A stretch of DNA of 39,448 nucleotides, taken from positions 1-39,448 of the forward strand of contig NZ_BOLK01000016.1 in assembly GCF_016861565.1 (NCBI RefSeq), read 5' to 3'. This DNA is from Secundilactobacillus yichangensis (GTDB lineage: Bacteria; Bacillota; Bacilli; Lactobacillales; Lactobacillaceae). The notes beneath the pieces are model-generated. The model had not been told where the DNA came from. It did not search any database and saw nothing but the letters and a program-made list of their open reading frames with translations. A program made the position numbers and the translations under genes. This document shows, piece after piece, positions 25,726-33,623 of this stretch (its first letter is position 1; every line of letters begins with the position of its first letter).

Positions 25726-27222
25726 ATGATTGGAATGGCTGCCATGGATTATACGTTTTTACTGTCGAAAAATGATTACATTTGTTTCGATATTTTATCG
25801 CGTTTCACCCAACAGGCTGATCAAACTTTGAACAAAGAGGAGTTAGCTCAGTCGCTATCGTTGACAAACTACCAACTGAATAAGTATTTTGAAGCGATAA
25901 ACGCTGATTTAGCATTCGTTTCAGAAGATACGCCCTGTTACTTAGACGAACCCAATAAGGGGATGTGGCAAGCTTTTGGACTGAATTCTTACGTTCTGCA
26001 AAAGATTACCTTGGTTTATTTGAACCGAGCACCGCTTTTTACAGCGTTGGAATACCAGTTCTTCTATAATAACTTGTACTCCAAGAAAGAATACGTCAGT
26101 GCGAACTATATGAGCAGCTCCGTTTTTTATCGCTCGTTGGATTCGCTGGAAGCTATCTTGAAAAAGCACGGTTTCTTTCAAGCCAGCAGCCTTTACGCTG
26201 GTGAGGAATTTACCGTACGGCTGCACCTATTTCAGCTCTACTACACCTTGTATAACGGTGTGTCAGAACCGTTTGAGCCGTTGAATCCTTTGATTAAGGA
26301 TATGATTGCAGCGGTCCAGGCTGGTTTACCGGATGATTTGAATCCCACGCAAGAAACAAAGTTATCAACTTTCTTACGCGTCTGGCTGCTGCGGATGTTG
26401 GATTCCAACTTGATTGGTGACGATCAGCAGCTTAAGATCACCCCAACGAAATCCAGCCAGGCAATGATGCAGCAGCTCCAAAAACTATTGGCAGATCAAT
26501 TGTTACTGACAGATGATGAGTTCAATTATTTGTACAGCTTTTTGATTGCTCAAGGTTACTTAGGGTTTGACAAAATGCGTGAATTAGCCGCTAACATTCC
26601 GGCTGTTGATGAATTAACCAAGCAGTTTTTGGCGGAAATGAAAAGCACTAACGTTTTACTGACCACTGACCTCGTCGACGACAGTCAGCTGGAGAATAGC
26701 TTGCTGAGCATTCATTTTCAGTTCACGACGTTTTACATTGAGCCCACGACCTTTATCGATCCTGATCAAGTCCAATTTTTTGCGGAACTCTATCCGGCAT
26801 TCGATATGGCTGTATCGCACAACATCACCAAATTGCAGCGCCGTGAAGACCTGCATTTGACACAGAAAATGGCTGTCAATTTATATTTCAGTTACATGTT
26901 TGCACTGATCAACGCCATTCCACCTGAACTGATGCGAGATCAAGTTCACATCTGCGTGGACTTCTCCCAAGGCAACTTATATACAAATTACGTTATTCAA
27001 TCACTTAGCGCCTTTAATCACGCGCACATCATTATTGATTCGCATCTGACGAACGACACCGATATTTACATCTCTGATTTCCATTCAAAGAAGGTCAGTC
27101 AGAAGCAAGTGATTTGGCAAGACCCGCCCACGCCAGTTGACTGGTCTAACCTCGCGGATCTGATTCTAGACACTAAGCGGAACAAACTACCAGATTTATT
27201 TCCCAACCAAGACACAAAATAG
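25726..27222 (+). CDS. Mga-family transcriptional regulator
   Basis: 498 residues. An N-terminal HTH pair (about 15-75, NKEELAQSLSLTNYQLNKYF) and a second Mga-type HTH (about 105-150), a long helical middle related to PRD domains, and a C-terminal EIIB-like fold starting near HICVDFSQGNLYTNYVIQSL (about 407-470). This is the architecture of Mga/AtxA-type regulators, which control surface proteins. The start is uncertain among ATGs at 25726, 25735 and 25744; AGGGTGG at 25701-25707 is nearest to the first but 18 nt away. It ends 16 nt before the MucBP-like gene, so it likely controls or is co-expressed with it. Confidence 0.8.
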   Translation: MIGMAAMDYTFLLSKNDYICFDILSRFTQQADQTLNKEELAQSLSLTNYQLNKYFEAINADLAFVSEDTPCYLDEPNKGMWQAFGLNSYVLQKITLVYLNRAPLFTALEYQFFYNNLYSKKEYVSANYMSSSVFYRSLDSLEAILKKHGFFQASSLYAGEEFTVRLHLFQLYYTLYNGVSEPFEPLNPLIKDMIAAVQAGLPDDLNPTQETKLSTFLRVWLLRMLDSNLIGDDQQLKITPTKSSQAMMQQLQKLLADQLLLTDDEFNYLYSFLIAQGYLGFDKMRELAANIPAVDELTKQFLAEMKSTNVLLTTDLVDDSQLENSLLSIHFQFTTFYIEPTTFIDPDQVQFFAELYPAFDMAVSHNITKLQRREDLHLTQKMAVNLYFSYMFALINAIPPELMRDQVHICVDFSQGNLYTNYVIQSLSAFNHAHIIIDSHLTNDTDIYISDFHSKKVSQKQVIWQDPPTPVDWSNLADLILDTKRNKLPDLFPNQDTK

Positions 27223-27238
27223 AAAGGAAGTGGCGTTG

Positions 27239-29113
27239 ATGAGACTAAGCAAAGCAGCAAAAAACAAATGGTTAGCAGCATGCCTCTTTTCAGCAACTGT
27301 TTTAACCGGTTTTCAGCTACAGCAGATGAACGCACAGGCATCGCATACACAAACAACCACGGTCACAAGTACCCCTTCTAACGGATCGGGTTCAGGTAAT
27401 GTGGCGGGTTCTTTTGCGACACATACGAGCACTGTCACACTATCATCTACTTCAACTTCAACTACGTCCACTTCCACAGACGTAAACAGCAGTTCAGCAT
27501 CATCAACTTCTTCAGCTAGCACCAGCACTACTAGTGCAACAAATACGAGTTCATCCAGCACAGATTCATCTAGGATAGATTCATCTGGTCCTGCTAAGTC
27601 GAATACTGATAGCTCGTCATCCAGTTCAACCAGTAGTACATCAAATCATAATCCGGATAAGGGCAGCAGTGTGCCTGACGCGGATAACGAAAAGATGGGG
27701 CATCTGGAAGTTAACGCCTTAAACGGTTTGACTAACACGCCAATTGCCGGTGATAAATTTACTGGTGAATATCAAGGTTACGTTGGTACCGCAGTTAAGG
27801 ACAAGTCTGCTTTAATCACCCATATTGTCGGCTACTCTTACGTTGGTGATGTTAACACCGATATTCCGGACAATTTTGAAAAGGGCACTCAGACTGCCAA
27901 TTTAGTCTACATGCCGCTTTCAACAATTGTGGTTCACTACGTTGACGTTAATGATCCTAGCAAGATTCTTTGGACTTATTCCATTCCAACTAACTTTGCC
28001 ACTGATGGTCAGTCCTACTCGACTGATGATAACTTGATTCAATTTGCTGGATATAAGTTTGATCATGCCAGTGACAACACCACTGGCACTATCGGGCAGA
28101 CGGTTAAGTCGCTTGAAGATGCAAATTCAATCAACGTCAACTATTATTACGAGCAAGAACCAGGTCAAACCAGTACTTTGGATACTAGTAACTGGGTGGT
28201 CACTTCTGAAACGACCCCCATTGGCTTAACTGGTAAGTACGGTTTCAGCGTTTACCTCCAACGGGACAAATTACCTGCTGTCAAGCTTGGTGGTTACGAA
28301 ACGGGCAAACCTGATTCAGGTCATGGTCAAACTAAACCTGCTGGCAATAATAACCAATCTGGTTCCGGTCATGCACACACTAACGGTGGTAGTGGTAGTA
28401 GTATCAACAATAAACCTACTGATAGCAATACGCCTGTTAATGAAAATAGTACATCCGTGACAACCGTTACGCCTTCGATGCCACTTTCAGCAGCAAATAC
28501 GCCAGTAGCAGAACCAACCGCTACTGTCAACGTAGTTAACGAAACGGGAATGCCCGTTACCCAACTAACTGTCAGCGGTCAACCTGGTACTAATGTTCGG
28601 ACACAGATTCAAACTAAACTGTCTGAACTACGAAAAAATGGTTTTGCTATTCTAAGCAGCGGTGTGAAAGGCAACACATTTTTAGGAGCTACTAACTCAG
28701 TAACAATCATTAAAGTAAGTCATCCTCAGCACCAAGCAAATCCGTTCCAACACAACACAATGCCAATCGTTACTCAACTTGGTAATGCTTCACAAGCTGC
28801 TAGTCAAACTACAAATACGGCTAATAGCAGCAGTACTAATAGCAAGCAAAGTTCTGACAGCAATAGCAACAGTCAACCTAATCAGAATAACGCACAGCAA
28901 AAGCAGCAGATTACACAAAATAAGAATGCAACCCAAGCAACTTCAAAGGATACTGAACAAAACAGCCAGGCAAACCATAATGCAATCGCAAATAATGGTC
29001 AATCACTTCAACAAAGTGCGGCCGATAACGGTAGCGGTGGCACGCCAGTTTCTGGATTAGCTGCTTACTTCATTAGTCTCTCTGGTAAAATCAACCTTGG
29101 AACAAGAGCATAA
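27239..29113 (+). CDS. Secreted Ser/Thr-rich MucBP-like protein without LPXTG anchor
   Basis: 624 residues from ATG 27239 (MRLSKAAKNKWLAACLF), 8 nt after AAAGGAAG. Signal peptide with cleavage probably near 33-36 (NAQAS). Residues 38-140 are a Ser/Thr-rich linker, likely glycosylated. Two MucBP-like beta modules follow: about 153-226 (HLEVNALNGL to NLVYMPLS) and 229-306 (TIVVHYVDVNDPSK to NVNYYYEQ). The rest is Asn/Gln/Ser-rich, ending PVSGLAAYFISLSGKINLG. No LPXTG, no basic tail: either secreted free, held by another means, or a decayed anchor. Likely regulated by the Mga-type protein 16 nt upstream. Confidence 0.82.
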   Translation: MRLSKAAKNKWLAACLFSATVLTGFQLQQMNAQASHTQTTTVTSTPSNGSGSGNVAGSFATHTSTVTLSSTSTSTTSTSTDVNSSSASSTSSASTSTTSATNTSSSSTDSSRIDSSGPAKSNTDSSSSSSTSSTSNHNPDKGSSVPDADNEKMGHLEVNALNGLTNTPIAGDKFTGEYQGYVGTAVKDKSALITHIVGYSYVGDVNTDIPDNFEKGTQTANLVYMPLSTIVVHYVDVNDPSKILWTYSIPTNFATDGQSYSTDDNLIQFAGYKFDHASDNTTGTIGQTVKSLEDANSINVNYYYEQEPGQTSTLDTSNWVVTSETTPIGLTGKYGFSVYLQRDKLPAVKLGGYETGKPDSGHGQTKPAGNNNQSGSGHAHTNGGSGSSINNKPTDSNTPVNENSTSVTTVTPSMPLSAANTPVAEPTATVNVVNETGMPVTQLTVSGQPGTNVRTQIQTKLSELRKNGFAILSSGVKGNTFLGATNSVTIIKVSHPQHQANPFQHNTMPIVTQLGNASQAASQTTNTANSSSTNSKQSSDSNSNSQPNQNNAQQKQQITQNKNATQATSKDTEQNSQANHNAIANNGQSLQQSAADNGSGGTPVSGLAAYFISLSGKINLGTRA

Positions 29114-29117
29114 CCAT

Positions 29118-29160
29118 AAAATGATTCATTTCTGAAAATTAAACAGAAATGAATCATTTT
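29118..29160 (+). terminator. Terminator after the MucBP-like gene
   Basis: AAAATGATTCATTTCTG (29118-29134) pairs perfectly with CAGAAATGAATCATTTT (29144-29160). Confidence 0.92.
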
Positions 29161-29187
29161 GTGGTGACCAATTATTAATAATGAACC

Positions 29188-29229
29188 AAAAAAGATTACC
29201 AGCCAAACACGTCAGCTGATAATCTTTTT
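29188..29229 (-). terminator. Terminator after the AP2-domain gene
   Basis: On the minus strand AAAAGATTATCAGC pairs with GCTGGTAATCTTTT (one wobble), followed by TT. Usable in both directions. Confidence 0.85.
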
Positions 29230-29251
29230 AATTTGCAATTGATCTAATCTC

Positions 29252-29743
29252 TTATTGGCCAACCTTTACACGGTTAACCAAAACCTGACTCAAATGATCT
29301 TGAATCGCTTGTTCACGGGCTGCTACTGCGTCGTTAAAAGTTGAAAAACTGTGGTTTAATACATACTCACCACGAATCATTAACCGAGCCACCCAGCGCT
29401 TTGATCGTTTATCGTAAGAAACACCAGCAACGCCGGATTTGTTAGTTCGACGTTTCTTCATGATCGAAACAACACTGGTACCATCAACTTGCTGCAGATT
29501 GCTAACATCCCCACGATTAGCAATCAGCCGGGCATCGCTCTGCATGACCTTGCGACCACGTTCGCGGCGAAGACAGCCACAGCTCTTGGTATTCCCCTTA
29601 CGTAACAGATAGCCGTCAGCAATCACTTCCTTACCGCAGTCGCACCGGCATCTCCACAAAGCATTACCGTTTTTTCCTGACCCCGCAAAACCAGTTACGG
29701 TTAAGCGGCCAAAACGCTGATCCGTTAAATCAATTCTTTTCAT
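29252..29743 (-). CDS. AP2-domain protein with zinc-ribbon-like N-terminus
   Basis: 163 residues. FGRLTV (about 11-16) and a cysteine cluster C32, C34, C36, C55, C57 (RCRCDCGKE to KSCGC) form the small zinc module found before AP2/HNH domains in phage and intron proteins. NKSGVAGVSYDKRSKRWVAR (101-120) begins an AP2/ERF-like DNA-binding fold ending near 148. Such proteins are common as stand-alone genes in phages and mobile elements; no nuclease motif is visible here. It lies 12 nt after the membrane-protein gene, in one operon with it. Confidence 0.8.
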   Translation of the reverse strand: MKRIDLTDQRFGRLTVTGFAGSGKNGNALWRCRCDCGKEVIADGYLLRKGNTKSCGCLRRERGRKVMQSDARLIANRGDVSNLQQVDGTSVVSIMKKRRTNKSGVAGVSYDKRSKRWVARLMIRGEYVLNHSFSTFNDAVAAREQAIQDHLSQVLVNRVKVGQ

Positions 29744-29755
29744 TTGTATCCCCCA

Positions 29756-30049
29756 TTACTGTTGTGTTGGCGTAGATTCCGTTACATCAATGGCCGATTC
29801 AGATGATTCCTTTTTTGCACGAGGATGTCGAGCACGGAAACAATCCAGACCAAACAATGCCAGTAAGCAAATCACCAATCCGAGACCAATAAAGACAGCT
29901 TCCGTTAAGTTCTGACGAGTTGCTTTCCCTAAAAATTGATTGCTGGCAGCGTATGCTAGTTTAGGAAACTGATTAATCCCGTAAATCACTGCAACTGCTA
30001 AAGTCCCCAAAAAGTAAGTTTGTTTCGTTATCAAATGTCGCTTCCTCAT
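29756..30049 (-). CDS. Small two-TM membrane protein, 97 aa
   Basis: 97 residues with two hydrophobic segments, about 12-32 (YFLGTLAVAVIYGINQF) and 49-70 (AVFIGLGLVICLLALFGLDC), then a charged tail of about 27 residues. No family recognised. Ribosome site AAGGGGG lies before ATG 30049. First gene of a two-gene operon with the AP2-domain protein. Confidence 0.75.
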   Translation of the reverse strand: MRKRHLITKQTYFLGTLAVAVIYGINQFPKLAYAASNQFLGKATRQNLTEAVFIGLGLVICLLALFGLDCFRARHPRAKKESSESAIDVTESTPTQQ

Positions 30050-30100
30050 GATGCTCGACCCCCTTCTGCTGAGTGATATCTTATACTATTAATACTACGC

Positions 30101-30114
30101 TGCAAGCGCTTAAA
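30101..30114. promoter_or_regulatory. Candidate cre-like site
   Basis: TGCAAGCGCTTAAA matches 12 of 14 positions of the catabolite-responsive consensus and sits upstream of the 30049 gene between TTGATT and TAGTAT boxes on the minus strand. The same core AAGCGCTT also occurs in the structured repeats, so it may be a chance or derived match. Confidence 0.3.
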
Positions 30115-30211
30115 ATCAACGTTTCTAAGTCATTTTTGCTTCCCAGTTTTTTGCAAAAAAATTAAAAAAATGGTGAAACTTGCTGTGACGGAACTCGTTT
30201 GCCGTTCAACT

Positions 30212-30244
30212 AAAAAGTCGACTGATCAAATCAGCCGACTTTTA
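30212..30244 (-). terminator. Terminator after the esterase gene
   Basis: On the minus strand AAAAGTCG plus CTGAT pairs with ATCAG plus CGACTTTTT with one mismatch, 3-nt loop. Confidence 0.85.
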
Positions 30245-30301
30245 ACACTAGTCATATTTACATGTCATTTAATACTGTTTAGATCGCGAATTTCAGAATT
30301 T

Positions 30302-31060
30302 TCAAACCGTTTCAACCGGCATGACACCCTCAAGAAACTCACCAATATCCGCCGTTAATTGACGCCCCTGTGGACTGTAAGTCATCACGTGAGGTGCACC
30401 AGAGTAGTGTCGCAGTGTTACCTGTGCAGTAGGCGTTAAATAGTCAGCTAACCGCGGTCCAATATCGCGAGCAATCAATTCATCCGCATCCGCTTGTGCA
30501 ATAAACACTGGTTTTGTTAAACCATTAATTTCAGCATGCACGGGTCCCGTATAATCGCCAATCATCGCCAGCATACCATCAATATGCTGAGTCAAATACC
30601 GCATTTTTTCAGTAATTTCATCAGCGGAAAGCTTCTGTTTTTGGTACCAGCTCTGACACTCTTCCAAGAACCGCGATTCCACTTTACTTTTATCCACTGG
30701 GAAAAGTGGCGTATCAATGGTGCCGCCAGCAATCACTTCATTAATTTCTGCCAAAGCTTTCATCGCAAAAAGGCCACCTAAAGATTCACCAAAAACAGCA
30801 ATCTGATGGTGACCATCAGCAATCAGCTGCTGAACGGCTTCCTCTGTATCCTGCCACCAGCGATCTGGACTGCCAACCTTAAAAATCTGCTGGGGATCAG
30901 CAGTACCATGACCCGTAAACATTGGTCCTAGCACTGTGTACCCCCGTTTCTGCAGACCGCGTCCCATTATCCGGACATCATTTGGCGTACCAGAAAACGT
31001 ATGCAGCAGCACTACAGCCGGTTCACCCGCTTTAAAATAAAACGCTTGTGGCAGATCCAT
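30302..31060 (-). CDS. Alpha/beta-hydrolase, carboxylesterase type
   Basis: 252 residues from ATG 31060 (MDLPQAFYF); an upstream GTG at 31069 abuts the AAGGGACG ribosome site. Nucleophile S93 in FGESLGG, aspartate in QADADELI (near 195) and histidine in GAPHVMTY (near 225) give a complete triad, and LLHTFSGTPND is the oxyanion loop. The pattern matches Est30-type short-chain carboxylesterases of Firmicutes. Monocistronic. Confidence 0.9.
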   Translation of the reverse strand: MDLPQAFYFKAGEPAVVLLHTFSGTPNDVRIMGRGLQKRGYTVLGPMFTGHGTADPQQIFKVGSPDRWWQDTEEAVQQLIADGHHQIAVFGESLGGLFAMKALAEINEVIAGGTIDTPLFPVDKSKVESRFLEECQSWYQKQKLSADEITEKMRYLTQHIDGMLAMIGDYTGPVHAEINGLTKPVFIAQADADELIARDIGPRLADYLTPTAQVTLRHYSGAPHVMTYSPQGRQLTADIGEFLEGVMPVETV

Positions 31061-31110
31061 TGAAAACACCGTCCCTTACTCTTTTAATAAATAGTTTACA
31101 CTATTCCACT

Positions 31111-31146
31111 AAAAAAATCGCACTTCCAACACTGGCAGTGCGATTT
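31111..31146 (-). terminator. Terminator of the aminotransferase/dehydrogenase operon
   Basis: On the minus strand AAATCGCACT pairs with AGTGCGATTT followed by TTTT. Confidence 0.92.
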
Positions 31147-31159
31147 CAAATTCACTTCG

Positions 31160-32155
31160 TTATTCAGTCACTTGATGACGGCTAGTGCCACCCTGAACGA
31201 TGGTCAATACGTCATCCAAAGCAATTTCAACCATGTTAGCCACCGCAGCATCCGTATAGAAGCCAACGTGAGGACTAACGCTGACATTTGGCATGGTGAG
31301 TAATTTCTCCAGTGGCGGATTATCTAATTTCTTGTTGGACCAATTCTGACTAAAGATTTGACTGTCGCCTTCAATAGTATCGATACCGGCACCGGCAATT
31401 TCACCGTTCTCCAATGCAGCCACCAAATCATCGGCAACAACAACTGGACCGCGTGAAGCGTTGATGAAGAAAGCGGTTGGTTTCATCATCTTGAACACGT
31501 GTTGATCGATCATGTGGTGAGTTTCATCGGTTAATGGCGTGTGCATGGTAACGATATCAGCTGTCTTATATACCGTTTCGTGATCCGTATATGTTAATGT
31601 ATCGCCTAACTCTGGCCGGTGAATCGGATCAGCAGCAATCACCGTTGAGCCTAACGCTTTAAATATCCGGGCAACGGCACTGCCAATTTTACCAGCGCCA
31701 ATAATCCCAATCGTCAGGTTATGAATTTCGTTAGCTTCTAGGCCATCCCAAGTAAAATCGTGATGGGCTTCACGCGCTTGGGTAATGCCTAAGTGACGAA
31801 CCAGTTTCATCACGTGGGCTAAAACGAGTTCGCTCACTGAACGTGGTGAATAAGCTGGTACGTTAGTCACTACCAGGTGATTTTTAGCAGCTTGCTTAAG
31901 ATCCACGATTTCATAACCAGTGATCCGCAAGGTCAGCTGCTTAATCCCAAATTCGTGCAACCGTTGATAAATTTTGGGTGAATCTACCGGAATGTGCTGC
32001 TGAATGACAATCCCGTCATACCCCTTGGCGAGTTCAACCGTTTCTTCAGTCAGCGGAACATTGTTAGTATCCACCTGAACATCAGGATGAGCCTTCATCC
32101 AATCCTTAACGGCAACTAATTCATCTTCACGTGCGTGATACAACAAAAACTTCAC
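31160..32155 (-). CDS. D-2-hydroxyacid dehydrogenase (D-LDH family)
   Basis: 331 residues from GTG 32155 (MKFLLYHARE), about 8 nt after AGAGGGA; a TTG at 32176 lacks a site. NAD loop GAGKIG (153-158), R235 in NASRGPVV, E262 in DTIEGD, H296 in SPHVGFYTDAA, and VPAYSPRSVSEL typical of lactobacillar D-lactate and hydroxyisocaproate dehydrogenases. It follows the aromatic aminotransferase by 31 nt under an aromatic-residue leader, so phenylpyruvate and hydroxyphenylpyruvate are the likely substrates, giving phenyllactate-type acids and recycling NADH. A plain D-lactate dehydrogenase is the alternative. Confidence 0.88.
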   Translation of the reverse strand: MKFLLYHAREDELVAVKDWMKAHPDVQVDTNNVPLTEETVELAKGYDGIVIQQHIPVDSPKIYQRLHEFGIKQLTLRITGYEIVDLKQAAKNHLVVTNVPAYSPRSVSELVLAHVMKLVRHLGITQAREAHHDFTWDGLEANEIHNLTIGIIGAGKIGSAVARIFKALGSTVIAADPIHRPELGDTLTYTDHETVYKTADIVTMHTPLTDETHHMIDQHVFKMMKPTAFFINASRGPVVVADDLVAALENGEIAGAGIDTIEGDSQIFSQNWSNKKLDNPPLEKLLTMPNVSVSPHVGFYTDAAVANMVEIALDDVLTIVQGGTSRHQVTE

Positions 32156-32186
32156 TGCATTTTCCCTCTTCCTCAATCATTTCGTA

Positions 32187-33356
32187 TTAGTGCTGGTCAA
32201 CAAACTTTTGAATCCGCTCAACCGCCTTCTTTAAATCATCGGTGCTGGCAGCGTAACTGATGCGAACGTAACCTTCACCGCCGGGGCCAAACGAAGCACC
32301 CGGAATAACCGCCACTTTAGCTTCTTTGGCCAGTTCGTAGCAGAATGCAACACTGTCCTGATTTAAGTTAGCTGGGATCTTTGCAAACAGGTAGAATGCC
32401 CCTTTAGGGTTAGCACATTCAAAACCAGCTTTTTTCAAGCCTGCCAGCAATAAGTCGCGGCGTTGCTGGTAAATCTTTCGCATAGCAACACCATCATCCG
32501 GGCCATTCTTAAAGGCTTCTTCGGCTGCCGCCTGAGCATTGGCAGTTGCGGAGGTAATGGCAAACTGATGCACCTTCCCAATCTCTGTAATCACATCAAC
32601 CGGCCCGCATACCAGGCCAATTCGCCAACCAGTCATGGCGTGAGACTTGGACACACCATTTAACAAAACAGTCTGTTCCGGCAACAGTTCACCCATGGAA
32701 ACATGATGCTCGCCATACGTCAGTTCTGAATAAATTTCGTCACTCAAAACAAAGATGTCATACTTCTTCAAGACGTCAGCCAGTGCCTGCAGTTCTTCCC
32801 GGTTGTAAGTAACTCCGGTCGGGTTTGACGGGAAGTTTAAAACAACGGCTTTTACAGTGTCTTTATTAGCTTCGATGGTTGCTTGCAGCTTTTCTGGTGA
32901 AAGGATAAAGCCATTATCAGAAGTATCAAGGAAAATCGGCTTGGCGCCATTTAACGCGACAATTGGAATATATAGCGGAAAAATTGGGGTTGGAATGATG
33001 ACCGTATCGCCGGGATTTAACATTGCCGTTAACGACGAGAAAATACCTTCCGTTGCACCCGTTGTAACTAAAATTTGTGATGCAGGATCATAGTTAACGT
33101 TATATTTATCATTTAAGAATTTCGAAGCAGCCTTACGAAGGCCTTCAGTCCCACGGGAATTCGTGTAATGACTTTCGTTGTTTTCAATGCTGCGGATGGC
33201 AGCTTGCTTCACGTGATCTGGCGTATTAAAGTCGGGTTCACCAATGGTTAGCTTAACCATATCCGGAATTTGAGAAATTTCCTGGTTAAATTTTAAAATT
33301 GATGATGGCTGAATCTGTTTTAACTCGTGTTTCATACTTTCTGACAATCGACTCAT
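32187..33356 (-). CDS. Aminotransferase, probably aromatic (AraT-like)
   Basis: 389 residues from ATG 33356 (MSRLSESMKHEL), 8 nt after AAGGAG. Fold-type I PLP enzyme: PLP lysine K238 in GVSKSHAMTGWRIG, NFPSNPTG (174-181), DEIYSELTYG (206-215) and YVRISYA near the C-terminus. It is a paralogue of the patA product in the lysine operon. What marks it as aromatic is context: the leader peptide 140 nt upstream ends in Phe, Tyr and Trp codons, and the next gene is a 2-hydroxyacid dehydrogenase. Together they would convert Phe/Tyr/Trp to the hydroxy acids via keto acids. Confidence 0.85.
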   Translation of the reverse strand: MSRLSESMKHELKQIQPSSILKFNQEISQIPDMVKLTIGEPDFNTPDHVKQAAIRSIENNESHYTNSRGTEGLRKAASKFLNDKYNVNYDPASQILVTTGATEGIFSSLTAMLNPGDTVIIPTPIFPLYIPIVALNGAKPIFLDTSDNGFILSPEKLQATIEANKDTVKAVVLNFPSNPTGVTYNREELQALADVLKKYDIFVLSDEIYSELTYGEHHVSMGELLPEQTVLLNGVSKSHAMTGWRIGLVCGPVDVITEIGKVHQFAITSATANAQAAAEEAFKNGPDDGVAMRKIYQQRRDLLLAGLKKAGFECANPKGAFYLFAKIPANLNQDSVAFCYELAKEAKVAVIPGASFGPGGEGYVRISYAASTDDLKKAVERIQKFVDQH

Positions 33357-33374
33357 ATCACACACTCCTTATAA

Positions 33375-33410
33375 TATAAAAGACCCGCACAGCCACTAAC
33401 TGTACGGGTC
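33375..33410 (-). terminator. Attenuator terminator before the aminotransferase
   Basis: On the minus strand GACCCGTACAG (33410-33400) pairs with CTGTGCGGGTC (33392-33382), one U.G pair, 7-nt loop, then TTTTATA. Confidence 0.9.
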
Positions 33411-33498
33411 TTGAAGATTTATCCCCCACACAGTCAGAACTTGATCTGCGTGGTCGTTTAGCATTAATCACAAAATGCTTTCGGCTCTCCACAGATCA
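33375..33498 (-). promoter_or_regulatory. Aromatic attenuator of the aminotransferase operon
   Basis: Minus-strand segments: A (33498-33489, TGATCTGTGG) pairs with B (33453-33442, CCACGCAGATCA). B (CCACGCAG) pairs with C (33433-33426, CTGTGTGG). C (CTGTGTGGG) pairs with D (CCCGTACAG). D pairs with E as the terminator. The leader stop TGA is the first codon of A. A small hairpin AGCATT/AATGCT sits in the A:B loop. The predicted logic is the same as before serC: a ribosome that finishes the leader masks A, freeing B to trap C so that D:E terminates; stalling at aromatic codons permits A:B, then C:D and read-through. Confidence 0.75.
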
Positions 33499-33558
33499 GT
33501 ACTGGAAAAACCAAAAGTAAAATCGACTATTCAATTGAGTAACTTGGATGATTGGCAT
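33496..33558 (-). CDS. Aromatic-rich leader peptide, 20 aa
   Basis: AGAGGA lies 8 nt before ATG 33558. The 20-residue product starts MPIIQVTQLNS and ends RFYFWFFQY: seven of the last eight residues are Phe, Tyr or Trp, followed by TGA. Such a run is hard to explain other than as a ribosome sensor for aromatic aminoacyl-tRNA. It precedes a terminator and the aminotransferase/hydroxyacid dehydrogenase operon. Confidence 0.85.
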   Translation of the reverse strand: MPIIQVTQLNSRFYFWFFQY

Positions 33559-33591
33559 AATGACTGTCCTCTCAGAATAGATGTTAGTTTT

Positions 33592-33620
33592 ATCATAGCA
33601 TTTTAATGTATGGGAAACAA
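33592..33620 (-). promoter_or_regulatory. Promoter of the aromatic leader
   Basis: On the minus strand TTGTTT (33620-33615), 17-nt spacer, extended -10 TGC-TATGAT (33597-33592). Confidence 0.65.
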
Positions 33621-33623
33621 GCC

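Noticed and set aside
27313-27561. Minus-strand open frame rich in Val, Glu and Asp inside the MucBP-like gene
   Set aside because: It is the antisense of the Ser/Thr linker; composition and lack of a ribosome site mark it as a shadow.
30170-30358. A 62-codon plus-strand open frame overlapping the esterase terminator
   Set aside because: It crosses the terminator hairpin and the end of the esterase, with no ribosome site.
33357-33600. T-box riboswitch before the aminotransferase
   Set aside because: Same reason: T-box core motifs are absent and the aromatic leader peptide is present.
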